Below, in pieces: positions 1 to 4,794 of a stretch of 6,222 nucleotides of DNA. A program made the position numbers and the translations under genes. Source of the DNA: Gammaproteobacteria bacterium (GTDB taxonomy: Bacteria > Pseudomonadota > Gammaproteobacteria > GCA-001735895); NCBI GenBank assembly GCA_029288195.1, contig JARFPR010000423.1:1-6222 (forward strand), written 5' to 3'. The notes under the pieces were generated by a model. It saw nothing but the letters and a program-made list of their open reading frames with translations. It was not told the origin of the DNA and made no database searches. Each line of letters opens with the position of its first letter. Position 1 is the first letter of the stretch.

Positions 1-200
1 ACCACGTGCACCATGGTATCGCGGTCGTCCGAGCTCGCGGTGATATCGAGAAAAGTCAGTTCGTCAGCCCCTTCGAGATTATAACGGCGCGCATTTTCAA
101 CCGGATCGCCGGCATCACGGATTTCGACAAACTTGACGCCCTTGACCACACGGCCGTTGTCAACATCGAGACAGGGAATAATACGTTTTGCTAACGACAT
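1..200 (-). CDS. hisF: Imidazole glycerol phosphate synthase cyclase subunit HisF (3' end cut off by window edge)
   Basis: Only the first 66 codons are present; the gene runs off the left edge. The visible protein starts MSLAKRIIPCLDVDNGRVVK, the beta-1 strand of the HisF (beta/alpha)8 barrel. Asp12 matches the first catalytic Asp of the family (Asp11 in reference enzymes); the second lies outside the window. GADELTFLDITAS (about residues 44-56) is the next conserved segment. HisF takes ammonia tunnelled from HisH and converts PRFAR to imidazole glycerol phosphate plus AICAR in the cytoplasm. The ATG at 198-200 is chosen because it gives the canonical N-terminus. It lies 15 bp after the hisA stop without a clear Shine-Dalgarno sequence, so translation probably relies on ribosomes finishing hisA. 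No frameshift or odd substitution is seen in the visible part. Confidence 0.96.
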   Translation of the reverse strand, partial: MSLAKRIIPCLDVDNGRVVKGVKFVEIRDAGDPVENARRYNLEGADELTFLDITASSDDRDTMVHV

Positions 201-215
201 TTGAGCAGGATCAGG

Positions 216-947
216 CTAATTCTGATCAATATATGCCTGCGCCTCGGCCAGGCTGATGGTGCGTTCATAGAGGGCACGACCGATAATAACGCCCCCGATG
301 CCTGAATCCTTGACAGCGTTAAGTTCGACAATGCATTCCATATCTGTGACACCCCCTGAAGCGATGACCGGCACGCTGACCGATGCGGCCAGCTGCCGTG
401 TGGCTTCGACATTAACACCCTGCATCATGCCATCGCGGTTGATATCGGTGTAAACAATGGCGGCGACGCCCTGGTCCTCGAAACGCAGCGCCAGTTCCTG
501 CGCACTGTGATCCGAATTTTCGGCCCAGCCATGAACTGCCACCATGCCATCCTTGGCATCGATGCCAACGATCACGTTACCTGGAAACTCGGCGCATAGC
601 TGGGTAATGAATTCGGGGCGTTTTACCGCCATGGTGCCGATAATGACATATTCGACACCGGCTTCGAGATACGACTCAACGGTTGCAATATTGCGAATGC
701 CCCCGCCAATTTGAACCGGCAGGTCGGGAAAGGATTCACAGATTTCTTCAATGACGTCCGCGTTAACCGGCTCACCTTCGAAGGCGCCATCAAGATCGAC
801 CAGGTGAAGCCGACTGCAACCCTGATCCACCCACTTGCCTGCCATCGCTACCGGATCCTCGGAAAAAACGGTGCTGTCGTCCATGTTTCCCTGGCGTAAC
901 CGCACGCAATGACCCTGCTTTAAATCAATCGCCGGAATCAAAATCAT
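216..947 (-). CDS. hisA: Phosphoribosylformimino-5-aminoimidazole carboxamide ribotide isomerase HisA
   Basis: HisA catalyses the Amadori-type isomerisation of ProFAR to PRFAR, the substrate of HisH/HisF. The 243-residue protein has the usual family length and starts MILIPAIDLKQGHCVRLRQG. The general acid/base pair is visible as Asp8 (PAID) and Asp130 (VGIDAKDG). Phosphate-binding loops of the barrel are GGGIR at 81-85, the DINRDGMMQG region at 168-177, and ASGGV at 196-200. GRALYE (223-228) lies near the C-terminus. The gene ends in TAG. Its ATG overlaps the hisH TGA as ATGA (944-947), a classic translational-coupling junction, and only a weak GGGATGG lies upstream. HisF is a paralogous barrel, but the PAIDLKQG start and HGW segment (139-141) identify this copy as HisA. 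I see nothing abnormal in it. Confidence 0.98.
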   Translation of the reverse strand: MILIPAIDLKQGHCVRLRQGNMDDSTVFSEDPVAMAGKWVDQGCSRLHLVDLDGAFEGEPVNADVIEEICESFPDLPVQIGGGIRNIATVESYLEAGVEYVIIGTMAVKRPEFITQLCAEFPGNVIVGIDAKDGMVAVHGWAENSDHSAQELALRFEDQGVAAIVYTDINRDGMMQGVNVEATRQLAASVSVPVIASGGVTDMECIVELNAVKDSGIGGVIIGRALYERTISLAEAQAYIDQN

Positions 948-1591
948 GGTCGACCATCCCAGTTAACAAAGTTACGCAACAACTGCAGACCCACATCCGC
1001 GCTTTTTTCCGGGTGACATTGCAGGGCGAACAGGTTATCCCGTGCGATAACACTGCTAAAACTGAAGCCATAATCGGTAATACCTGCCACCAGCTCCGGC
1101 ACTTCGGCCTCGAGATAATAACTGTGCACGAAGTAAAACCTGCTGCCATCAGCTATTGAATGCCATAGAGGATGCGATTGAGTTTGTGTCACGCGATTCC
1201 AGCCCATGTGCGGAACCTTTAGTTTAACGCCGCTTTGGTCCTTATGGCCATCACCAAAATACTTTACCTGGCCTTTGAAAATCCCCAGGCACGCAGTGCC
1301 CTGGTTTTCTTCGCTATGTTCTATCAGCACCTGCATACCCATGCAGATTCCGAGAAAGGGGCGTTGCTGCGCGGCAACCGTGATTGATTCACGCAGACCA
1401 TATTCATCGATGGCACGCATACAGTCACCCGCGGCACCCTGCCCCGGGAAAACGATGCGGTCTGCTTCCAGTACCTGCGCCGGGTCAGAGGTTAAAATTA
1501 CCTGGTCACGATCATCCGCAACGACCTGCAGCGCGTTAACAACCGACCGGAGGTTGCCCATGCCGTAATCGACCACGGCAATTGTCTGCAT
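944..1591 (-). CDS. hisH: Imidazole glycerol phosphate synthase glutaminase subunit HisH
   Basis: HisH is the class I (triad) glutamine amidotransferase half of IGP synthase. It hydrolyses glutamine and passes ammonia through the HisF barrel. The protein is 215 residues, a normal length. It opens with IAVVDYGMGNLRSV (4-17). The nucleophile is Cys83 in GICMGMQ (81-87), completed by His193 and Glu195 in QCHPEKS (191-197). PHMGWN (127-132) and FVHSYY (154-159) are further family signatures. The loop usually written PGVG reads PGQG here (49-52); I recall the same variant from other proteobacterial HisH proteins. The ATG at 1589-1591 follows the hisB stop by 3 bp. An AAGGGA-like Shine-Dalgarno sits inside the end of hisB, about 13 nt upstream. 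The stop overlaps the hisA start by 4 bp. Confidence 0.98.
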   Translation of the reverse strand: MQTIAVVDYGMGNLRSVVNALQVVADDRDQVILTSDPAQVLEADRIVFPGQGAAGDCMRAIDEYGLRESITVAAQQRPFLGICMGMQVLIEHSEENQGTACLGIFKGQVKYFGDGHKDQSGVKLKVPHMGWNRVTQTQSHPLWHSIADGSRFYFVHSYYLEAEVPELVAGITDYGFSFSSVIARDNLFALQCHPEKSADVGLQLLRNFVNWDGRP

Positions 1592-1594
1592 GAG

Positions 1595-2188
1595 CTAGAG
1601 CGATCCCTTGGTCGAAGGAATCACACCCTGCATGCGTTCGTCCGTGGAAACGGCAAAGCGCAACGCGCGACCAAAAGCCTTAAACATGGTCTCTGCGATG
1701 TGGTGTGCATTTTGGCCGGCGAGGTTATCGATGTGCAGTGTCGCCGGCGCATGATTGACAAAGCCCTGGAAGAACTCGTGAATAAGGTCAACATCGAACT
1801 GGCCGATACGGGGCCGGGAGAATTTTACCCGGTACTCAATCCCGGGACGGCCTGAAAAATCGATTACGACGCGCGACAAGGCTTCATCCAGTGGCACATA
1901 GGCATGGCCGTAACGCATGATTCCTTTTTTATCCGCGAGCGCTTCCTTGAATGCCTGGCCGAGGGTTATGCCGATATCCTCGACGGTATGGTGGTCATCG
2001 ATATCCAGATCTCCAGTGGCAGATATTTCCAGGTCAAACGAGCCGTGCCGGGCTATCTGCTCAAGCATATGCTCGAGGAAAGGAATCCCGGTATCGAAAC
2101 TCGAGTTTCCCTGTCCGTCGAGGTTGAGCACTACACTGATCTGGGTTTCCAGTGTTTTGCGACTGACTTTTGCACTACGATCTGACAT
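1595..2188 (-). CDS. hisB: Imidazoleglycerol-phosphate dehydratase HisB (monofunctional)
   Basis: HisB removes water from imidazole glycerol phosphate to give imidazole acetol phosphate. The 197-residue protein is only the dehydratase; the HAD-type histidinol-phosphatase domain fused to it in enteric bacteria is absent, so the phosphatase must be encoded elsewhere. The two repeated half-domains are visible. The metal-binding His/Glu residues lie in FLEHM (37-41), DDHHTVED (64-71), the region around His137-Glu138, and NAHHIAE (160-166). The C-terminal PSTKG motif (191-195) is intact. In the active 24-mer these residues bind two manganese ions. The ATG at 2186-2188 gives the usual short N-terminus (MSDRSAKVSRKT). 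A GGGTAAAAG sequence directly upstream can serve as ribosome-binding site. It is the first gene of the histidine block, 93 bp after dtd. Confidence 0.98.
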   Translation of the reverse strand: MSDRSAKVSRKTLETQISVVLNLDGQGNSSFDTGIPFLEHMLEQIARHGSFDLEISATGDLDIDDHHTVEDIGITLGQAFKEALADKKGIMRYGHAYVPLDEALSRVVIDFSGRPGIEYRVKFSRPRIGQFDVDLIHEFFQGFVNHAPATLHIDNLAGQNAHHIAETMFKAFGRALRFAVSTDERMQGVIPSTKGSL

Positions 2189-2281
2189 CTTTTACCCATT
2201 CAGGCAGGTGTTGAGAGGCTGCTGATGATAATCGACATCGTGGCTAAATTCGAGCCTTAATCGGTAACCTTCTGCACTGAC
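2189..2281. other. dtd-hisB intergenic gap
   Basis: This is the only sizeable gap upstream of the histidine genes, so a his promoter would be expected here or farther upstream. On the minus strand a TATCAT hexamer (plus coordinates 2225-2230) could be a -10 element, but no TTGACA-like hexamer stands 16-18 bp before it. No stem-loop followed by a T tract is visible after dtd, so read-through from pip-dtd into his is possible. There is no run of histidine codons like the enteric his leader peptide. The hisB ribosome-binding site GGGTAAAAG adjoins the start codon. Confidence 0.5.
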
Positions 2282-2716
2282 TCAATCGAGGATAAAAGTT
2301 ACCGGACCATCATTGACCAGGTGAACCTTCATATCTGCGCCAAACTGTCCACAGGCAACCTGGTCATAACCCGCTCGCGCATAGTCGATCATGGTATCGA
2401 AGATTCGCTTACCATGTTGCGGGCTTGCGGCGGAGGTAAAACTTGGACGCCGCCCCTTCTTCGTATTGGCTGCCAGGGTAAACTGGGGCACCAGTAACAG
2501 ACCGCCTTCGATATCGATCAGCGACAGGTTCATCTTGCCGTCTGAATCTGCAAAGACACGGTAGTTCAGCATTCGATCGATGAAATAGCGGGCGCGCGAT
2601 TCGTCATCATCAGCCTGTACTCCGACCAGCACCAGGATTCCCTGTCCAATCCGGGCTATAGTCGCCTCGGCAACAACAACCCGTGCTTCGCTGACACGCT
2701 GCAACAGGGTAATCAA
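2282..2716 (-). CDS. dtd: D-aminoacyl-tRNA deacylase (DTD), starting at a TTG codon
   Basis: DTD hydrolyses the ester bond of D-aminoacyl-tRNAs, and glycine mischarged on tRNA, in the cytoplasm as a homodimer. From the TTG at 2714-2716 the protein has 144 residues, against about 145 for the E. coli enzyme, and begins MITLLQRVSEARV, the normal DTD start. The two family motifs align in position: QFTLAA at 78-83 and NDGPVTF at 135-141, whose Gly137-Pro138 is the chirality-reading Gly-cisPro pair. The motif normally written SQFTL reads PQFTL here (Pro77). RRPSF at 89-93 is also conserved. There is no in-frame ATG before about codon 49, and the reading frame upstream holds only another TTG (2741-2743) before a TGA. 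That earlier start would add MQFDAGHSG, which does not look like DTD. The start overlaps the pip stop as TTGA, implying coupled translation. Confidence 0.95.
   Translation of the reverse strand: MITLLQRVSEARVVVAEATIARIGQGILVLVGVQADDDESRARYFIDRMLNYRVFADSDGKMNLSLIDIEGGLLLVPQFTLAANTKKGRRPSFTSAASPQHGKRIFDTMIDYARAGYDQVACGQFGADMKVHLVNDGPVTFILD
2713..2716 (-). promoter_or_regulatory. TTGA stop/start overlap coupling pip to dtd
   Basis: On the minus strand the TTG start of dtd and the TGA stop of pip share two bases in the four-base string TTGA. This is the same arrangement as the common ATGA junction (present here between hisH and hisA) but with a weak start codon. No strong Shine-Dalgarno lies upstream: the nearest GGA is about 11 nt away. 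Terminating pip ribosomes therefore probably re-initiate here. Placement of the start is inferred from protein length and N-terminal fit. Confidence 0.75.
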
Positions 2717-3657
2717 TCCAGAATGTCCAGCATCGAATTGCAACTTTCAACCAGGGCATGCGATATTCCCTTCTCGGTTACCGCGTGACCGGCATCATCG
2801 ACAACCCTGAGCCTGCCTTCGTCCCAGTGTTGCTTCAGCAAAATAGCCTGATCGATCGGGCATACCATGTCGTAGCGCCCGTGCACGATGTATCCGGGAA
2901 TATGGTTAATACTCGCCATGTCTGCAATCAACTGGTTGGGCTTTAGAAAACAGCTGTTACAAAAATAATGGCATTCAATCCGGGCAATACTGAGTGCAAT
3001 ATGCGGGTCGCTAAAATGGTCAACAACGTTTTTATCCGGCAGTAAAGTCACCGAAGACCCCTCCCAGATTGACCATGCCTTGGCAGCACCCATGCGCACA
3101 ATTTCATTGTTGCTGGTAAGCCGCTGGTAGTAAGCTGCGATGATATCTCCCCGTTCCTGCTCCGGAATGGGCTCGATAAAATGTTCCCAGGCCTCGGGGA
3201 AAATACGCGCGGCCTGGCCATTAAAGAACCAGTTCACATCTTCGTCGCGACCTAAAAAGATGCCGCGTAGAACTAAACCCAACACCTGTTTCGGGTGGGA
3301 TTGGGCATAGGTCAGGGCCAGGGTCGAACCCCACGAACCACCAAATACAACCCACTTGTCGATTTCCAGGAATTCGCGAATTTTCTCCAGGTCAGCCACC
3401 AGATCCCAGGTGGTATTGTCTTCGAGGCTGGCGTGGGGTCTCGATTTTCCACTGCCGCGTTGATCAAAAAGTACGATTCGGTAAGCCTCGGGATTAAAAA
3501 AACGTCGATGTCCGGGTTCGCATGAACCACCGGGCCCCCCGTGCAGAAAAACTACCGGCACGCCGTCAGGGTTACCACATTCTTCTATATATAAGGTGTG
3601 CAGATCAGAAACAGGGAAACGGTAGGATTTATAGGGCTGTATGGCAGGGTATAACAT
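2713..3657 (-). CDS. pip: Proline iminopeptidase (alpha/beta hydrolase, peptidase family S33)
   Basis: This enzyme removes N-terminal proline from peptides, typically in the cytoplasm; no signal peptide is seen. The 314-residue protein has the usual family length. HGGPGG (39-44) forms the oxyanion region, DQRGSGKS (65-72) is the S33 signature, and GGSWGSTL (106-113) contains the nucleophile Ser108. Asp263 (GRYDMVCP) and His291 (DDAGHAV) complete the triad. Glu199 (SIWEG) and Glu228 (ARIECHYF) match the glutamates that bind the substrate amino group in characterised enzymes. The start at 3655-3657 (MLYPAIQPYKSYRF) is typical of the family. The frame stays open 53 codons farther to an ATG at 3814-3816, but that stretch shows no resemblance to the family and contains two inverted repeats, so I treat it as leader. 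dtd follows with an overlap. Confidence 0.95.
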   Translation of the reverse strand: MLYPAIQPYKSYRFPVSDLHTLYIEECGNPDGVPVVFLHGGPGGSCEPGHRRFFNPEAYRIVLFDQRGSGKSRPHASLEDNTTWDLVADLEKIREFLEIDKWVVFGGSWGSTLALTYAQSHPKQVLGLVLRGIFLGRDEDVNWFFNGQAARIFPEAWEHFIEPIPEQERGDIIAAYYQRLTSNNEIVRMGAAKAWSIWEGSSVTLLPDKNVVDHFSDPHIALSIARIECHYFCNSCFLKPNQLIADMASINHIPGYIVHGRYDMVCPIDQAILLKQHWDEGRLRVVDDAGHAVTEKGISHALVESCNSMLDILD

Positions 3658-3670
3658 CCGCTTTGCGAAT

Positions 3671-3674
3671 CTCC
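3671..3674 (-). promoter_or_regulatory. Candidate ribosome-binding site of pip
   Basis: The minus strand reads CCGGAGATTCGCAAAGCGG directly before the ATG of pip. GGAG is a good Shine-Dalgarno core, but the 13-nt spacing is longer than the usual 5-9 nt. It supports the start at 3657 over the distant ATG at 3816. The 20-bp palindrome ends 9 nt farther upstream, so a hairpin there could affect ribosome access. Confidence 0.5.
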
Positions 3675-3683
3675 GGTTGATTG

Positions 3684-3703
3684 ATGTAGGACTAGTCCTA
3701 CAT
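3684..3703. repeat. Perfect 20-bp palindrome in the pip leader
   Basis: The sequence ATGTAGGACTAGTCCTACAT equals its own reverse complement over all 20 bases. The next pair outward mismatches (G/G), then two more pairs match. It lies 26 bp upstream of the pip start codon. Its length and symmetry fit an operator for a dimeric helix-turn-helix regulator. As RNA it could also fold into an 8-bp stem with a CTAG loop just ahead of the ribosome-binding site. No T tract follows, so it is not a terminator. The binding protein cannot be named from the sequence. Confidence 0.7.
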
Positions 3704-3760
3704 GAATGCGAGCTCAATGCTGACAACTGCACAGCCTGACCGGGGTTCCAGTCCAGCGCC

Positions 3761-3786
3761 TGTCGTGACAATATACTATCACGACA
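3761..3786. repeat. 26-bp inverted repeat, TGTCGTGA-N10-TCACGACA
   Basis: Two perfect 8-bp arms (3761-3768 and 3779-3786) flank a 10-bp A/T-rich centre. Counting the centre, 11 of 13 symmetric positions pair. The centre contains promoter-like hexamers on both strands. The spacing does not fit a CRP/FNR-type site: GTGA and TCAC are 10 bp apart where CRP needs 6. The half-site CGACA recurs on the plus strand at 3798-3802 and 3825-3829. This looks like an operator over or beside a promoter for pip-dtd; that role is inferred. Confidence 0.6.
3770..3778 (-). promoter_or_regulatory. Possible -10 element for pip-dtd
   Basis: On the minus strand the centre of the 26-bp inverted repeat reads TAGTATATT, containing TAGTAT and TATATT. 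No good TTGACA-like hexamer lies 16-18 bp upstream; the nearest, CTGTCG, needs a 19-bp spacer. The promoter would be weak or activator-dependent and would give a leader of roughly 100 nt containing the 20-bp palindrome. The plus strand shows TATACT at 3772-3777, but nothing on that strand looks like a gene it could serve. Confidence 0.25.
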
Positions 3787-3874
3787 ATGGGAGTGGTCGA
3801 CAGGCAGGGAAGACATCCACAGCGCGACAATGCTCTAACAGGGAACACCGAATTATTTAAGCCGGTTTTTCTCT

Positions 3875-3894
3875 CCTCGAGGTACCCTAGGCCT
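3875..3894. repeat. Run of overlapping short palindromes
   Basis: The 20 bases CCTCGAGGTACCCTAGGCCT contain, in overlapping order, CCTCGAGG (8 bp, 3875-3882), GGTACC (3881-3886), CCTAGG (3886-3891) and AGGCCT (3889-3894). Each equals its own reverse complement. The layout resembles a cloning polylinker, but the flanks do not look like vector. It has no assigned role and may be chance. Confidence 0.6.
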
Positions 3895-3914
3895 GGTCAG
3901 AAATTAGCTGGGTC

Positions 3915-3939
3915 TTTTTTTTTCTGCCACTCCAGGCAG
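3915..3939. repeat. Stem-loop next to a nine-T tract downstream of ttcA
   Basis: On the plus strand nine T residues (3915-3923) are followed by CTGCC-ACTCCA-GGCAG (3924-3939), a 5-bp stem with a 6-base loop. In the ttcA transcript (minus strand) the stem lies 29 nt after the stop codon and is followed by nine A residues, not U residues. It therefore lacks the form of an intrinsic terminator for ttcA. It might mark the 3' end of the transcript or be incidental. Confidence 0.45.
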
Positions 3940-3968
3940 CATTCAGCAACAGTTCCCGTCGGCCGGGT

Positions 3969-4790
3969 TCAATCGTCGGATTGCTTCAGGTTCTGGAAAT
4001 CAAACAGGTTGCGATCGAGTAGATGCGAAGCTGTTACCTTGCCCAGCGAGGTGACGATATTGTCAACACGCCCTGGATGAGCATCATCCCATTGCAGCAG
4101 CATGGATTTAACCGCCTGGCGCTGTAAACCGGTTTGCGAGCCGCACAGGTTGCAGGGAATTATGGGGAATTCACGCAGCGCGGCATACTGTTTAATCAGC
4201 TTCTCACGCACATAAACCAGCGGGCGTATCACCACGTTTCGTTGATCGTCGCTCTTAAGCTTTGCCGGCATCGCCTTTAGGCGGCTGTTAAAAAACATGT
4301 TTAGAAACAGGGTTTCAACTATGTCGTCCGCATGGTGACCGAGCGCTATCTTACTGGCACCCAGTTCAGCCGCCACGTTGTAAAGCACACCGCGGCGCAA
4401 TCTTGAGCACAGCGAGCAAGTGGTCTTGCCCTCGGGAACCAGGCGCTTGACGACACTATAGGTATCCTCCTCGACGATCCTGAACTCGACGCCTAAAGCG
4501 TTCAGGTAATCCGGTAACACCGATTCGGGAAAACCGGGTTGTTTCTGGTCCAGGTTTACCGCTATCAGTTCAAATCGAATCGGCGCGGATTTTTGCAAGG
4601 TTAGTAAAATATCGAGCAAACTGTAACTATCGGCACCGCCCGAGAGGCATACCATGATGCGGTCACCGTCTTCGATCATGTTGAAATCGCTAATCGCACG
4701 GCCCACGTTGCCACGGATCTTGCGTTCGATTTTTTCCAGGCCGGGCTGCTCCAGGGCGCTTATATCGACGATGTGACTATTCGGCTTCAT
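3969..4790 (-). CDS. ttcA: tRNA 2-thiocytidine(32) synthetase TtcA
   Basis: TtcA uses ATP and a [4Fe-4S] cluster to thiolate cytidine 32 in the anticodon loop of certain tRNAs, with sulfur coming from a cysteine desulfurase. The 273-residue protein is shorter at the C-terminus than the 311-residue E. coli enzyme but contains the whole catalytic core and ends after NLFDF. The PP-loop motif is SGGADS (50-55), where E. coli has SGGKDS. Cluster cysteines are Cys125 and Cys128 (CSLCSRLRRG), with the third in IPCNLCGSQ (Cys213, Cys216 nearby). VNLDQKQPGFPESVLP (78-93) is diagnostic. GHHADD (151-156) replaces the usual GHHRDD. The ATG at 4788-4790 gives the typical N-terminal region leading to FNMIEDGDRIMVC. 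It starts 4 bp after the trkH stop, with GGAA about 11 nt upstream, so the two are probably cotranscribed. Confidence 0.96.
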   Translation of the reverse strand: MKPNSHIVDISALEQPGLEKIERKIRGNVGRAISDFNMIEDGDRIMVCLSGGADSYSLLDILLTLQKSAPIRFELIAVNLDQKQPGFPESVLPDYLNALGVEFRIVEEDTYSVVKRLVPEGKTTCSLCSRLRRGVLYNVAAELGASKIALGHHADDIVETLFLNMFFNSRLKAMPAKLKSDDQRNVVIRPLVYVREKLIKQYAALREFPIIPCNLCGSQTGLQRQAVKSMLLQWDDAHPGRVDNIVTSLGKVTASHLLDRNLFDFQNLKQSDD

Positions 4791-4794
4791 TGTC

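Larger units (their letters stand above)
3658..3968. other. 311-bp gene-free region between ttcA and pip
   Basis: No convincing gene lies here on either strand. From the ttcA side it holds a 5-bp stem-loop beside a nine-T tract (3915-3939), a cluster of overlapping short palindromes (3875-3894), an A/T-rich stretch (3851-3870), the 26-bp inverted repeat (3761-3786), a TTGTCA hexamer on the minus strand (3721-3726), the 20-bp palindrome (3684-3703) and the pip ribosome-binding site. TTGTCA is a good -35 match, but the bases 17-18 bp downstream (ATGTAG/TGTAGG) are a poor -10. A clear intrinsic terminator for trkH-ttcA was not found. Confidence 0.7.

Noticed and set aside
1206..1568. 120-codon plus-strand frame antisense to hisH
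   Set aside because: hisH on the other strand has intact catalytic motifs, while this translation is Ser/Cys/Arg-rich without a family match.
2200..2238. 12-residue leader ORF (MSIIISSLSTPA) ending 11 nt before hisB
   Set aside because: It has no histidine codons, no Shine-Dalgarno and no attenuator-like stem-loops, so it is not a his leader peptide.
2241..2256. GGCT-N7-AGCC stem as a dtd terminator
   Set aside because: The stem is only 4 bp and no T tract follows it on the transcribed strand.
3761..3786. CRP/FNR or LexA site in the 26-bp inverted repeat
   Set aside because: GTGA and TCAC are 10 bp apart where CRP needs 6; the FNR core TTGAT-N4-ATCAA is absent; and the CTGT-N8-ACAG pattern of LexA does not fit.
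3658..3816. N-terminal extension of pip by 53 codons from the ATG at 3814-3816
   Set aside because: The extension is unlike any Pip N-terminus, is rich in Ser, Arg and His, and overlaps both inverted repeats. The protein from 3657 already has the normal start and length.
3787..4080. 97-codon plus-strand frame beginning inside the pip leader
   Set aside because: More than a third of it lies antisense to ttcA, the translation shows no recognisable domain, and it has no clear promoter or ribosome-binding site.
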